From: JBGTCY01 sp041748615 | Lineage (GTDB): Bacteria; Bacteroidota; Bacteroidia; Chitinophagales; CAIOSU01 | Reading direction: 5' to 3' | NCBI GenBank assembly: GCA_041748615.1 | Contig: JBGTCY010000286.1 | Coordinates: 1 to 20,651, forward strand | DNA length: 20,651 bases | In this document: one piece after another, positions 6,101 to 13,559 of the stretch | Position numbering within the stretch: position 1 is the first letter of the stretch | How the letters are laid out: each line of letters opens with the position of its first letter | Notes under the pieces: model-generated | The model's input: the letters and a program-made list of their open reading frames with translations, nothing else | Database searches by the model: none | What the model was told of the DNA's origin: nothing | Program-made: the position numbers and the translations under genes

Positions 6101-8119
6101 ATGAAAATAAAATATTTTAAAACAGTTTTTTTACTGACACTTGGAATTGGATTTAATTCCATCAATGCCTTTGCGCAGCGGGATGTCAAGAGCGGACAGG
6201 AAATGACCATCCCGGAATATGTTACCAAGTACGCACCCATCGCGCAACAGGAAATGCAAAGAACCGGCATCCCGGCAAGCATCACTTTGGCGCAAGGTAT
6301 TCTCGAATCACGGTTTGGCAACAGCAAACTGGCGGTGAAAGCCAATAATCACTTCGGGATTAAATGCGGCAACAGTTGGACAGGACCGAAAGTTTATTAT
6401 GATGATGATGAAAAAAATGAATGTTTTCGCAAGTATCAGTCTGCCCTGCATTCGTATGTGGACCACTCCAATTTTCTGACCGGCAGGGAGCGTTATTCAG
6501 CGCTTTTCAAACTTGACCCGAAAGATTACAAAGGCTGGTCGCATGGTTTGCAAAAAGCCGGGTATGCCACAAACCCCAATTATGGTAACCTCCTCATCCG
6601 ACTGATTGAAGAACGCAACCTGCAAGTGTATGACTCGGATAAAAAGCGGAAAACACTTACGGCTGAAGAGGAAGATTACCTGAAAACGATGGATAATAAA
6701 TTATTCACGTTTAATGGTATCAAAACCATCATTTCCCAACCAAATGAAGTTGCCGCGGATATTGTCGCGAAACATGATATTACCCTGAAACAATTACTGC
6801 GGTATAATGACATGAACGATGGCGATTACATTCCTCCGGGCAGCAGAATTTATCTTGAACCCAAGAAAACCAAAGGAAATGACAGGTTCCATAAAGTGGA
6901 AGAATCTGATGATATGCACACGATTTCTCAGGCTCAGGGGATAAAACTGAAAACTCTCTACAAAAGAAATAAGATGACCTGGGGGCAAGAACCCTCGACC
7001 GCGGAAATATTATGCCTGAGAAGCAATTGCGCGAATCCGCCCAAACTTAAATCCGATAAGGAGATTAAAGAAAAAATCAAACAGCAAATCGAGAAACGGT
7101 TAGATGATGCAGTGAAAGAAAATAAAAAACAGGAAACGAAACCGGAAGTTAAATCTCAGGAAGTTAAATCCCAGGAAGTCAAAGCGGCTGTGAAAGAACC
7201 CGAGATGATGAATGAATTTGAAGATAACAGCAACATGGTGGCTGGTGTAAAAATGCAGGATGAAGGAGAGATACCGCCTTCCAAAGAAGATGAAACTTTC
7301 AAACAACCCGTGAAAACTCCGGAAGTCAAAAAAGAAGCGCCTTCAACGGGCAGAATGGTTGCGCTCTATCATGATGTGGTAGCGAAAGAAACACTTTATG
7401 GCATCACAACAAAATACAATGCCAATGTGGAAGATATTAAAAAATGGAACGCCATGAGTTCAAACAGTTTGTTTGTCGGTCAACGGCTGATTGTGGGATA
7501 TGTGAAAGATTTCGGAAATACTCCTCTTAAAAACGACAACCCCGTCATAAAAGAAGAAAAACCGGTGATTCGGGAAGAAATAAAAAATGAGCCGAAAGAA
7601 ATCAAAGTAGAAATCAAAGAAGAATTTAAGGAAGAAAAAAAAGAAGCAATCAAACAACCGGTAGCCGAAAAAATCATTGAGAAAAAACCGAAATATCATA
7701 CGGTAGCTCCCCAGGAAACGCTTTACCGGATTTCAGTGAATCACAAAGTGACGGTGGACGAAATCAAAAAATGGAACAGTCTGAAAACGACTGACATTTC
7801 TGTTGGTCAAAAACTAATCGTTGGTTACACTGAAGTGGAAACTGAAAAAAAAGTAAATCCGATTGTCAATCAAGCCGAGGTAATTCGGGAGGAAAAGCCG
7901 GTAGTCAAAGAAGAACCCGTCAGCATCAAGGAAGAGTCTGCAACGATTCAGGAAGAATTGCCGAAAAAATCATCTCAACCCTCGTATCATAAAGTGCAGC
8001 AGGGTGAAACGCTTTTTTCGATTGCCCGTCAATACAATCTCACTGTTGATGATTTGGTGAATGTCAACAGACTGCCGTCCAACGAAATCAAACCCGGTCA
8101 GGTTTTGAAATTGAGATAA
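6101..8119 (+). CDS. Secreted peptidoglycan hydrolase: glucosaminidase domain with LysM repeats
   Basis: The 672-aa product begins with a signal peptide (KIKYFKTVFLLTLGIGFNS, cleavage likely near AFA-Q26). Residues about 43-178 form a glucosaminidase (GH73-type) domain, with the probable catalytic Glu69 in TLAQGILESRFGNS and the usual NNHFGIKCG motif. This activity cleaves peptidoglycan glycan strands after N-acetylglucosamine. Two degenerate LysM-like segments follow at about 205-250 and 262-310. Three clear LysM modules begin near 421, 530 and 627 (for example YHKVQQGETLFSIARQYNL). The modules are joined by Lys/Glu-rich linkers, one with a tandem SQEVK duplication encoded by 15-bp repeats near 7144-7180. 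It should act in the periplasm or cell envelope, probably in wall remodelling or cell separation. No exact -7 box was found in front of it. Confidence 0.93.
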   Translation: MKIKYFKTVFLLTLGIGFNSINAFAQRDVKSGQEMTIPEYVTKYAPIAQQEMQRTGIPASITLAQGILESRFGNSKLAVKANNHFGIKCGNSWTGPKVYYDDDEKNECFRKYQSALHSYVDHSNFLTGRERYSALFKLDPKDYKGWSHGLQKAGYATNPNYGNLLIRLIEERNLQVYDSDKKRKTLTAEEEDYLKTMDNKLFTFNGIKTIISQPNEVAADIVAKHDITLKQLLRYNDMNDGDYIPPGSRIYLEPKKTKGNDRFHKVEESDDMHTISQAQGIKLKTLYKRNKMTWGQEPSTAEILCLRSNCANPPKLKSDKEIKEKIKQQIEKRLDDAVKENKKQETKPEVKSQEVKSQEVKAAVKEPEMMNEFEDNSNMVAGVKMQDEGEIPPSKEDETFKQPVKTPEVKKEAPSTGRMVALYHDVVAKETLYGITTKYNANVEDIKKWNAMSSNSLFVGQRLIVGYVKDFGNTPLKNDNPVIKEEKPVIREEIKNEPKEIKVEIKEEFKEEKKEAIKQPVAEKIIEKKPKYHTVAPQETLYRISVNHKVTVDEIKKWNSLKTTDISVGQKLIVGYTEVETEKKVNPIVNQAEVIREEKPVVKEEPVSIKEESATIQEELPKKSSQPSYHKVQQGETLFSIARQYNLTVDDLVNVNRLPSNEIKPGQVLKLR

Positions 8120-8158
8120 TCTCCAATTTCAGAAACCCTATTCTCATTTCATTTATTT

Positions 8159-8214
8159 TCATTCAGTTGTCATTCAGCTTCGCTGTCATTCAATTGAATG
8201 ACCACCGAATGACC
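8159..8214. repeat. CATTCA/TGAATG cluster with an 18-bp perfect palindrome
   Basis: Direct copies of CATTCAG at 8160-8166 and 8171-8177 are followed by the perfect palindrome GTCATTCAATTGAATGAC at 8185-8202 and another GAATGACC at 8207-8214. The palindrome can form a hairpin after the glucosaminidase stop (terminator-like), or be a protein-binding cluster upstream of hpt. Confidence 0.5.
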
Positions 8215-8236
8215 ATTAATGAGATAATTACTTTCC

Positions 8237-8267
8237 TTTGCCGTTTGGCGAATTAATTCTATGTTTA
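8237..8267 (+). promoter_or_regulatory. Promoter for hpt (-33 TTTG and -7 TATGTTTA)
   Basis: TTTG at 8237-8240 and TATGTTTA at 8260-8267 are 19 bases apart, within the spacing used by the Bacteroidota primary sigma factor. The -7 box has one mismatch to TAnnTTTG. The GTG start is 28 bases downstream of its end. Confidence 0.5.
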
Positions 8268-8295
8268 TCGGGAATCTAAACATTACCCAACTATC

Positions 8296-8826
8296 GTGAT
8301 ACAAGTCAAAGACAAAACATTTTCCCTGCTGATTGATGAAGAAACTTTATTAAAAAGAATTGAAGAAATAGCAACTACCATCACGCTCGATTATCGTGGT
8401 AAAAATCCGTTGTTCATAGTCGTGCTGAATGGCGCTTTCATCTTTGCAGCCGAATTATTTAAACGGCTCGATTTTGAATGTGAAATTTCGTTTATCCGCC
8501 TTTCATCGTATGTCGGTACGGCTACCACCGGAAAAGTTACGTTCATGATGCAACTCAGTGAAAATGTGAGAGAGCGAGATGTCATCATCATCGAAGATAT
8601 TGTGGACACCGGAAAAACACTTTCAGAATTCATTCCGCATTTGAGAATTGAAAAACCCACAAACATCCGCATCGCGTCTTTGCTTACAAAACCATCCGCA
8701 CTCAAAGAAAATATTCTTGTGGATTATGTCGGCTTCCCGATAGAAAACAAATTTGTGGTCGGCTTCGGACTCGATTATGACGGAGCCGGAAGGAACCTGC
8801 CCGGGATTTATCAGTTGGCGGAATAA
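8296..8826 (+). CDS. hpt: Hypoxanthine (guanine) phosphoribosyltransferase
   Basis: The 176-aa protein matches the length and motifs of bacterial Hpt, a purine salvage enzyme that makes IMP or GMP from hypoxanthine or guanine plus PRPP. The PRPP-binding loop DVIIIEDIVDTGKTL spans about residues 95-109. FIVVLNGAFIFAAELFKRL near 40-58 and the C-terminal KFVVGFGLDYDGAGRNLPGIYQL are also characteristic. Translation starts at a GTG; the following IQVKDKTFSLLIDEETL is the expected N-terminus and no in-frame ATG lies nearby. A promoter stands just upstream, and the membrane protein gene follows after 69 bp. Confidence 0.95.
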   Translation: MIQVKDKTFSLLIDEETLLKRIEEIATTITLDYRGKNPLFIVVLNGAFIFAAELFKRLDFECEISFIRLSSYVGTATTGKVTFMMQLSENVRERDVIIIEDIVDTGKTLSEFIPHLRIEKPTNIRIASLLTKPSALKENILVDYVGFPIENKFVVGFGLDYDGAGRNLPGIYQLAE

Positions 8827-8895
8827 ATATTTATTTCGATAAAGCCTCTGCAATAGGATGGTGGAACTACTACTGAAAATTACCGGCATTAACTC

Positions 8896-9273
8896 ATGAA
8901 CACTTTTACAGAAATAGCTCTCATCGGAATCTTTTTCTTAATGCTGCTGCTCCATACCGGTATTCTTTTCAAATGGATTTCCTATTCATTTATTTGGGGA
9001 GGCAGGATAAAGACGGATAAAGAAATGGTGCGATTTGAAATTATTTCAATCATGCTGAATGTAATTTTTCTTTGGGTGGCGCTGACGAGAGCGCAATTGG
9101 TAAAAAACCTGTTTCCGGAAACTTATCTTGCCATTGTGCTTTGGTGCATGGCAGTATTTTTCTTAATCAATTTAATCGCCAATTTGTTTTCAGAAAATAA
9201 AATTGAAAGATTCCTTTTTTCACCCATTGCGTTGTGTATTGCGATATTATGCATCACGCTGGCGATGAGTTAG
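8896..9273 (+). CDS. Small integral membrane protein, four predicted helices, function unknown
   Basis: The 125-aa product is almost entirely hydrophobic, with four likely membrane segments at about residues 7-27, 48-66, 78-97 and 106-123. A short charged loop (GGRIKTDKEMVRFE) lies between the first two. There is no signal peptide beyond the first helix and no catalytic motif. It starts with ATG 69 bp downstream of hpt on the same strand and may be co-transcribed with it. I do not recognise the family. Confidence 0.75.
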   Translation: MNTFTEIALIGIFFLMLLLHTGILFKWISYSFIWGGRIKTDKEMVRFEIISIMLNVIFLWVALTRAQLVKNLFPETYLAIVLWCMAVFFLINLIANLFSENKIERFLFSPIALCIAILCITLAMS

Positions 9274-9338
9274 TCGAGTTGGCTTGAATACCGTCCTCGC
9301 GTCATTCTCAGCATCTGCAATTAAATTTTTGGAAAATA

Positions 9339-9521
9339 CTACGCACCCAACTGCTTCAGCGCTTCATACACCAAAAACGCGGGCCATACAAGCGCTTTTA
9401 AAAATCCTAAGACTCCATTCCAAAACCCGCTTGCCTGCGAGATATAATAGATGGCAGCTCCGATGATGCCGAAAAAATAAACGGCTCCACCACCACCTTC
9501 GCTGTAATGTTTTTTAGTCAT
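9339..9521 (-). CDS. Tiny conserved-looking membrane protein (HYSEGGGGAVY type)
   Basis: The 60-aa product begins MTKKHYSEGGGGAVYFFGII and has one or two membrane segments: a glycine-rich one at about 11-27 and a hydrophobic FLKALVWPAFLVYEAL stretch at 37-52. Small proteins of this pattern, a KHYSxGGGG start followed by a short membrane anchor, are familiar to me from many bacteria but have no known function. The frame also allows an ATG at 9539, adding six residues. I prefer 9521 because the -7-like box at 9539-9546 would place the transcript start downstream of the earlier ATG. It is head to head with adk, and its 3' end faces the stop of the plus-strand membrane protein 65 bp away. Confidence 0.7.
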   Translation of the reverse strand: MTKKHYSEGGGGAVYFFGIIGAAIYYISQASGFWNGVLGFLKALVWPAFLVYEALKQLGA

Positions 9522-9538
9522 AAGATTTTTTGAAGCCA

Positions 9539-9546
9539 TAAAACTA
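9539..9546 (-). promoter_or_regulatory. Possible -7 box for the tiny membrane protein
   Basis: TAGTTTTA on the minus strand has one mismatch to TAnnTTTG and ends 17 bases before the ATG at 9521. It forms a divergent promoter pair with the adk box at 9663. Confidence 0.35.
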
Positions 9547-9662
9547 CCGAATTATATTTTTCCTTTCATTACCTTCAATGGTGTAAAAAAAACAGACTCT
9601 GACGCATTTGCTCCGCATTGCTCTTGATACAGAGATTATCAGTTTATTCAACCGATTTAATT

Positions 9663-9670
9663 TAAATTTG
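9663..9670 (+). promoter_or_regulatory. Bacteroidota -7 box for adk
   Basis: TAAATTTG is an exact match to TAnnTTTG and ends 18 bases before the ATG at 9689. It shows that the in-frame codons upstream of 9689 are not part of the protein. Confidence 0.6.
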
Positions 9671-9688
9671 CCCTTCAAAAAAAAAGAC

Positions 9689-10255
9689 ATGGTTAATATT
9701 ATTCTCTTCGGACCTCCGGGCAGCGGAAAAGGCACACAGGCGGAAAAGTTGATTGAAAAATACAAACTCGTTCATATTTCCACGGGAGATTTGCTCAGGG
9801 CGGAGATTGCAGCGAATTCACCGCTCGGACAGGAAGCGAAATCATTTATTGACGCGGGGAAACTTGTTCCTGACGAAGTGGTTATCGGCATGATTAGTAA
9901 AAAAACAGATGAACATCCATCCGCTGGCGGTTTCATTTTTGATGGTTTTCCCAGAACCATTGCCCAGGCAGAAGCATTGGATAAGTTGCTGAACGCAAAA
10001 AATATCACCATCACCCGCATGTTATCCTTGCAGGTCAGTGAGCCTGAACTGATAAAACGATTATTGAATCGCGGGTTAACATCCAACCGCTCTGACGATC
10101 AGGATGAAAATATTATCCGCAACCGTATTGAGGAGTACAAACAGAAAACATTTCCGGTGGCGGAATACTACAACAAACAGGGAAAACTTTCCGACATCAA
10201 AGGCGAAGGAAGTATTGAAGAAATCTTCAACCGCTTGGTAGAAGCGATTGGTTGA
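9689..10255 (+). CDS. adk: Adenylate kinase, short-LID type
   Basis: The 188-aa protein catalyses ATP + AMP to 2 ADP in the cytoplasm. The P-loop GPPGSGKGTQ is at residues 8-17, STGDLLRAEI at 31-40 and the DGFPRT signature at 85-90. The LID is only a short loop (RGLTSNRSDDQ, 128-138), as in the compact form lacking the large zinc-type LID. The frame is open upstream to 9608, but the start at 9689 puts the P-loop at its canonical position and agrees with the -7 box at 9663. From family knowledge, adk is often near hpt and obgE in this phylum. Here it is 0.9 kb after hpt, but no obgE follows; instead the strand switches. Confidence 0.97.
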   Translation: MVNIILFGPPGSGKGTQAEKLIEKYKLVHISTGDLLRAEIAANSPLGQEAKSFIDAGKLVPDEVVIGMISKKTDEHPSAGGFIFDGFPRTIAQAEALDKLLNAKNITITRMLSLQVSEPELIKRLLNRGLTSNRSDDQDENIIRNRIEEYKQKTFPVAEYYNKQGKLSDIKGEGSIEEIFNRLVEAIG

Positions 10256-10595
10256 TTGAAACAGGCGCATTTCCAGAATATCTTCCCCAAATTTCAACAT
10301 TTATCCCTTCAAGATAAAAAACAGTCTGTTGTTGAAATACAAATCACAAAAAGCAAATCTCAAATAAAATCCAATAACAAAAATAAAAAAAATCAAACCC
10401 ATATTAGTGAGTCTGGATAGCCTTGTATTTTGATTTTTTAGAATTTAATTTGTTTTTTTGTGAATTATATTTTGGCGCTTAAAAACGACAATTTGTTAGT
10501 AAGATTCATTTTTGTAAACGCCTAACATCTATCGTCTAACATCTGATTATTTCTCGCACAAAGAGGGGATGTTATAAAATAACTCAGGAAAAAAA
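10256..10595. other. 340-bp AT-rich gap between convergent genes
   Basis: No gene was found. It separates adk (plus) from the SprB-repeat genes (minus) and contains the imperfect inverted repeat at 10340-10466 and a doubled CTAACATCT motif at 10523-10546. It is a plausible site for termination from both sides. Confidence 0.6.
10340..10466. repeat. Long imperfect AT-rich inverted repeat between convergent genes
   Basis: The left arm (about 10340-10397, rich in CAAATCACAAAAAGCAAAT) and the right arm (about 10428-10466, TTTTGATTTTTTAGAATT and TTGTTTTTTTGTGAATT) are approximate reverse complements over roughly 40-50 bases with small gaps. The AAAATCAAA/TTTGATTTT and AATCACAAAAA/TTTTTGTGAATT blocks match best. 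It could be a bidirectional terminator or a small palindromic repeat element. Confidence 0.45.
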
Positions 10596-13382
10596 TTATC
10601 GCAGAAGTGTAACGGAACCTGTTCTTTGTCCCGGCAAATCAATCTCAGGATTTTCGTACTCGATTTCCATTACATAGACATAAGAACCCGGCATGGCTTC
10701 TTTCCCGAAAGCTCTGCCATCCCAACCCTGACCCTGAATGTTCGGCTGCTGATTCGGATTCTCATAAATTTTAGCGCCCCAGCGGTTGTAAATTTTAACG
10801 GAGATACGGGTTACTCCTTTTGCCCAGACATCAAAATAATCATTCTCGCCATCTCCATTCGGAGTGAACGCGTTTGGAATTGCAACGAAATCATTTCTCG
10901 GACCACATTCACTTATGGAGGATGGTTCATCCACAAGAATCGTTACAATATTTTCGCAATCGTTATTATCCGTCACTGTCACATTGTAACTTCCGGCAGG
11001 AATATTTTCAATTTCTGAATTCGTGGAGCCGTCAAACCATACATAAGAATAGGGGGGCGCACCACTTGCATTCAATCGGATAATGCCATCCTCTTCACCT
11101 ACGCAGGATGGTCTTGTGACGCTTGTTTGTACAGTTAAAGCCGGTAACTCTTCGATGGTCACACTAGCCACTTCCACACAATTGCTGGCATCAGTAATCA
11201 CAGCGATATAAGTTCCACCGGGCACATTATTGATGTCCTGTGTCGTTGCAAAATTTGACCAGAAGTAAACATATGGCGGAACACCACCGGATACTGAAAG
11301 GTCGGCAGATCCAATACTGTCGCCTTCACAACCGCCATCGGTGGATGAAATCAAAGCTGAGATAGCCGTTGGCTCAGAAAGCGTCTGACTGTTTTCAACG
11401 GTACAGCCGTTGGCATCTGTAACAGTAACAGAATAGTTGCCTGCAGTTGCATTTAATAAATCCTCACCGGTAGTTCCTCCGGTCCAGTTGTAATTATAAG
11501 GTATAGTTCCGCCTGCAACTCCTAAATCAATTGCTCCGTCAGAGCCACCGTTACAATTCACATCTCTTACCGCATTGATGGTGGAAGTAAGTAAAGGCGG
11601 TTCAATAATGTTAAAAGCACGGGTTGTATTGCAGGTGCCGGTATTGTCAAATACCGTTACACTAATCGGTCCGGGAGGCAAGTTAGAAGCGCTAAAACCA
11701 GTAACGGATGAGTTTGTCCATGCCGGTGAATAGGGTGGTGCGCCACCCGAAGCGCTGATGGTGATGGCTCCGTCATTTTCGCCAAAGCAGGTAATGTCAT
11801 TATAGCTGATGATATCAATAATCACCGCGGTTGCCGCGCCAACGGTCACATTTCCGCTGGCGGTACATCCGTTAAAATCGGTGACTAAAACTGAATAAGA
11901 ACCATCCGGCAGCAAGATGGCGGGATTTCCATTTTGAACGGGAGTAGAGTTCCATAAATAAGTGTATGGAGGTGTTCCGCCTGAAGGAGTCGCTGTAGCG
12001 CTGCCGTCATTCGCACCACCGCACGAAACCGGAACTGAAGAAGTGCTGATTGCCATTTGGGGCGGATTGGTCAGTGTGGCATTTGCGGTGGCAGCACAAC
12101 CTTCAAAGTCTGTTACTGTCACAGAAATTGCTCCTGCGCCTAAGCCCGTTGTGATGGTGTCTGACTGACCATTGCTCCATAAAATCGTGAACGGTGAAAT
12201 GCCTCCGGTAATGTTTACTTCAGCCTCTCCGTCATTAAAACCAAAACAGGAAGGGTTCGTGGAGGCAATGGACACCGCGTAAGTGAAATTGGTGTTTTCA
12301 GAAATTGTCAGCGTAAATGTTCCTTGTGAATTTGCATTTTTTCCATCAATGACCACATAGTAATCACCGGTACGACACAGAGATTTATTTATTACCGACT
12401 GGTTGCCGCAACCATCATCATCGAATTCAATGATATTACAGTTATTATCAAGCAGGTACATGTAAGTATCAAACGTGGTGCTGACACCGCAAACGCTGAT
12501 ATTCAAACCAATCGGATTGTTGATTGTGAATTTGTAAAACACATCATTACCCGGGCTGCTGGCGAAATTATTACTGTAACACTCATTACTGTTGAAGTGT
12601 GTAATCGTATTTCCGGATTGCATCAATCCTAAATCAATGGCATCATTGACGGTGCAGGCAGTTCCTTTTGTATAGCGGTAAAAAGTTTCAATTCTGGGGA
12701 AGTAAAAATTATTCTGGGGACAGTTTCCTGTTAAATATCCATGACTGTTCCAGCGACAGGGTGGACCGACAGCGCGATAATCAATGCTTGTCAGAAAGGG
12801 GTCTGCGTTGCAGCGGATATCATCACTCTCTGTAAGGAGACATCCAAAAATCGGCACGTTCAAACAACAGGTGCTGGTGTTAAAATCACAACGTGAAAAA
12901 TTATTTCCATTTGAACAGGGAGTTAATGAAGCAATTTGCGGGATATTAAAATCACTGTTTAAATCATCTTCCCAGGCATCTAATCTTAAGTCATAAAACT
13001 GGGGTACGTTTGGTGTATTGTAAATCGTTGAAAAGAGTAAATCAAAAACCGGTGCGATTTCCGGTCCTCCGGTGCTCATTGGCATATCAGCCGTCAGGCA
13101 ATTGCCGCCCTGCCATCCTAATGTAGTCAGGTCGGGATTGGCGCGCGCCCACACTTTGAACGTCAGTTCATCATCAGCGAGGGAAGGTAACGAAACACCA
13201 AACTGAGAAAAATTCAGTGTGAAGTCGTTGGAGGTATTGTTGGTCGGACCATAATCAACCCTGATTTCATTCACCCGAATCTGAAGTTCCATCGGACCAT
13301 CATTGTAGGTTTGGGAAAAAATATGGTTGATAGAAAGGAGGGAAAAGAATAAAATAAATGAGAAATAATGTTTCATACTCAT
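10596..13382 (-). CDS. Secreted SprB-repeat protein with T9SS type B (gliding motility) C-terminal sorting domain, 928 aa
   Basis: The product has a signal peptide (MKHYFSFILFFSLLSINHIFS, cut near residue 24). An N-terminal domain (about 25-235) is shared only with the neighbouring paralogue here; it contains PNVPQFYDLRLDAWEDDL and several cysteines. A PPC-like beta domain (about 240-365; NDVFYKFTINNP...GDYYVVIDG) follows. Six SprB-type repeats of about 76 residues (about 367-822) follow the pattern C.G..DG...ISGG.PPY.Y.W...G.Y.VTVTD..GC...T. The C-terminus (823-928) has IPNAFTPNGDGENDYF, IYNRWGAKIYEN and GSVTLLR, the hallmarks of the gliding-motility-associated type B sorting domain. It should be exported by Sec, then carried across the outer membrane by the type IX system and attached to or released from the surface, probably as an adhesin. 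It lies 177 bp downstream of its larger paralogue. Confidence 0.9.
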   Translation of the reverse strand: MSMKHYFSFILFFSLLSINHIFSQTYNDGPMELQIRVNEIRVDYGPTNNTSNDFTLNFSQFGVSLPSLADDELTFKVWARANPDLTTLGWQGGNCLTADMPMSTGGPEIAPVFDLLFSTIYNTPNVPQFYDLRLDAWEDDLNSDFNIPQIASLTPCSNGNNFSRCDFNTSTCCLNVPIFGCLLTESDDIRCNADPFLTSIDYRAVGPPCRWNSHGYLTGNCPQNNFYFPRIETFYRYTKGTACTVNDAIDLGLMQSGNTITHFNSNECYSNNFASSPGNDVFYKFTINNPIGLNISVCGVSTTFDTYMYLLDNNCNIIEFDDDGCGNQSVINKSLCRTGDYYVVIDGKNANSQGTFTLTISENTNFTYAVSIASTNPSCFGFNDGEAEVNITGGISPFTILWSNGQSDTITTGLGAGAISVTVTDFEGCAATANATLTNPPQMAISTSSVPVSCGGANDGSATATPSGGTPPYTYLWNSTPVQNGNPAILLPDGSYSVLVTDFNGCTASGNVTVGAATAVIIDIISYNDITCFGENDGAITISASGGAPPYSPAWTNSSVTGFSASNLPPGPISVTVFDNTGTCNTTRAFNIIEPPLLTSTINAVRDVNCNGGSDGAIDLGVAGGTIPYNYNWTGGTTGEDLLNATAGNYSVTVTDANGCTVENSQTLSEPTAISALISSTDGGCEGDSIGSADLSVSGGVPPYVYFWSNFATTQDINNVPGGTYIAVITDASNCVEVASVTIEELPALTVQTSVTRPSCVGEEDGIIRLNASGAPPYSYVWFDGSTNSEIENIPAGSYNVTVTDNNDCENIVTILVDEPSSISECGPRNDFVAIPNAFTPNGDGENDYFDVWAKGVTRISVKIYNRWGAKIYENPNQQPNIQGQGWDGRAFGKEAMPGSYVYVMEIEYENPEIDLPGQRTGSVTLLR

Positions 13383-13559
13383 GGGTTACAGTGATTCAGG
13401 GATTTTTTTGGGAGTATAAAAGTCCGAATTTTTTATGAAAAGACAAAAGGCGAAATTAAATGATTTAAATAAGGGAGAAAATATGTGAATTTAAGTCCGA
13501 ATCAGTATTTATCGCGAAAAAAAAATTGGAACAGAAAATCAGGATGAAATATTTGTGAA
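13383..13559. other. 177-bp spacer between the two SprB-repeat genes
   Basis: No gene was found. AAGTCCGAAT occurs twice in direct orientation (13420-13429 and 13493-13502). No exact -7 box was found on the minus strand, so whether the downstream paralogue has its own promoter is unclear. Confidence 0.4.

Noticed and set aside
7100..7699. Phe-rich minus-strand open frames
   Set aside because: They are the antisense reading of the Lys/Glu-rich linkers of the glucosaminidase gene.
8822..8835. AATAAATATTTATT palindrome over the hpt stop codon
   Set aside because: It is a purely A/T palindrome of modest length, expected by chance in this composition and partly coding.
9284..9466. Plus-strand frame of 60 codons
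   Set aside because: It overlaps the minus-strand KHYSEGGGG membrane protein, which has a much more protein-like sequence.
10626..11083. Plus-strand open frames opposite the SprB-repeat genes, also at 11962-12168, 15801-16115 and 17417-17806
   Set aside because: They are antisense to strongly supported domain-bearing genes and give no recognisable domain.
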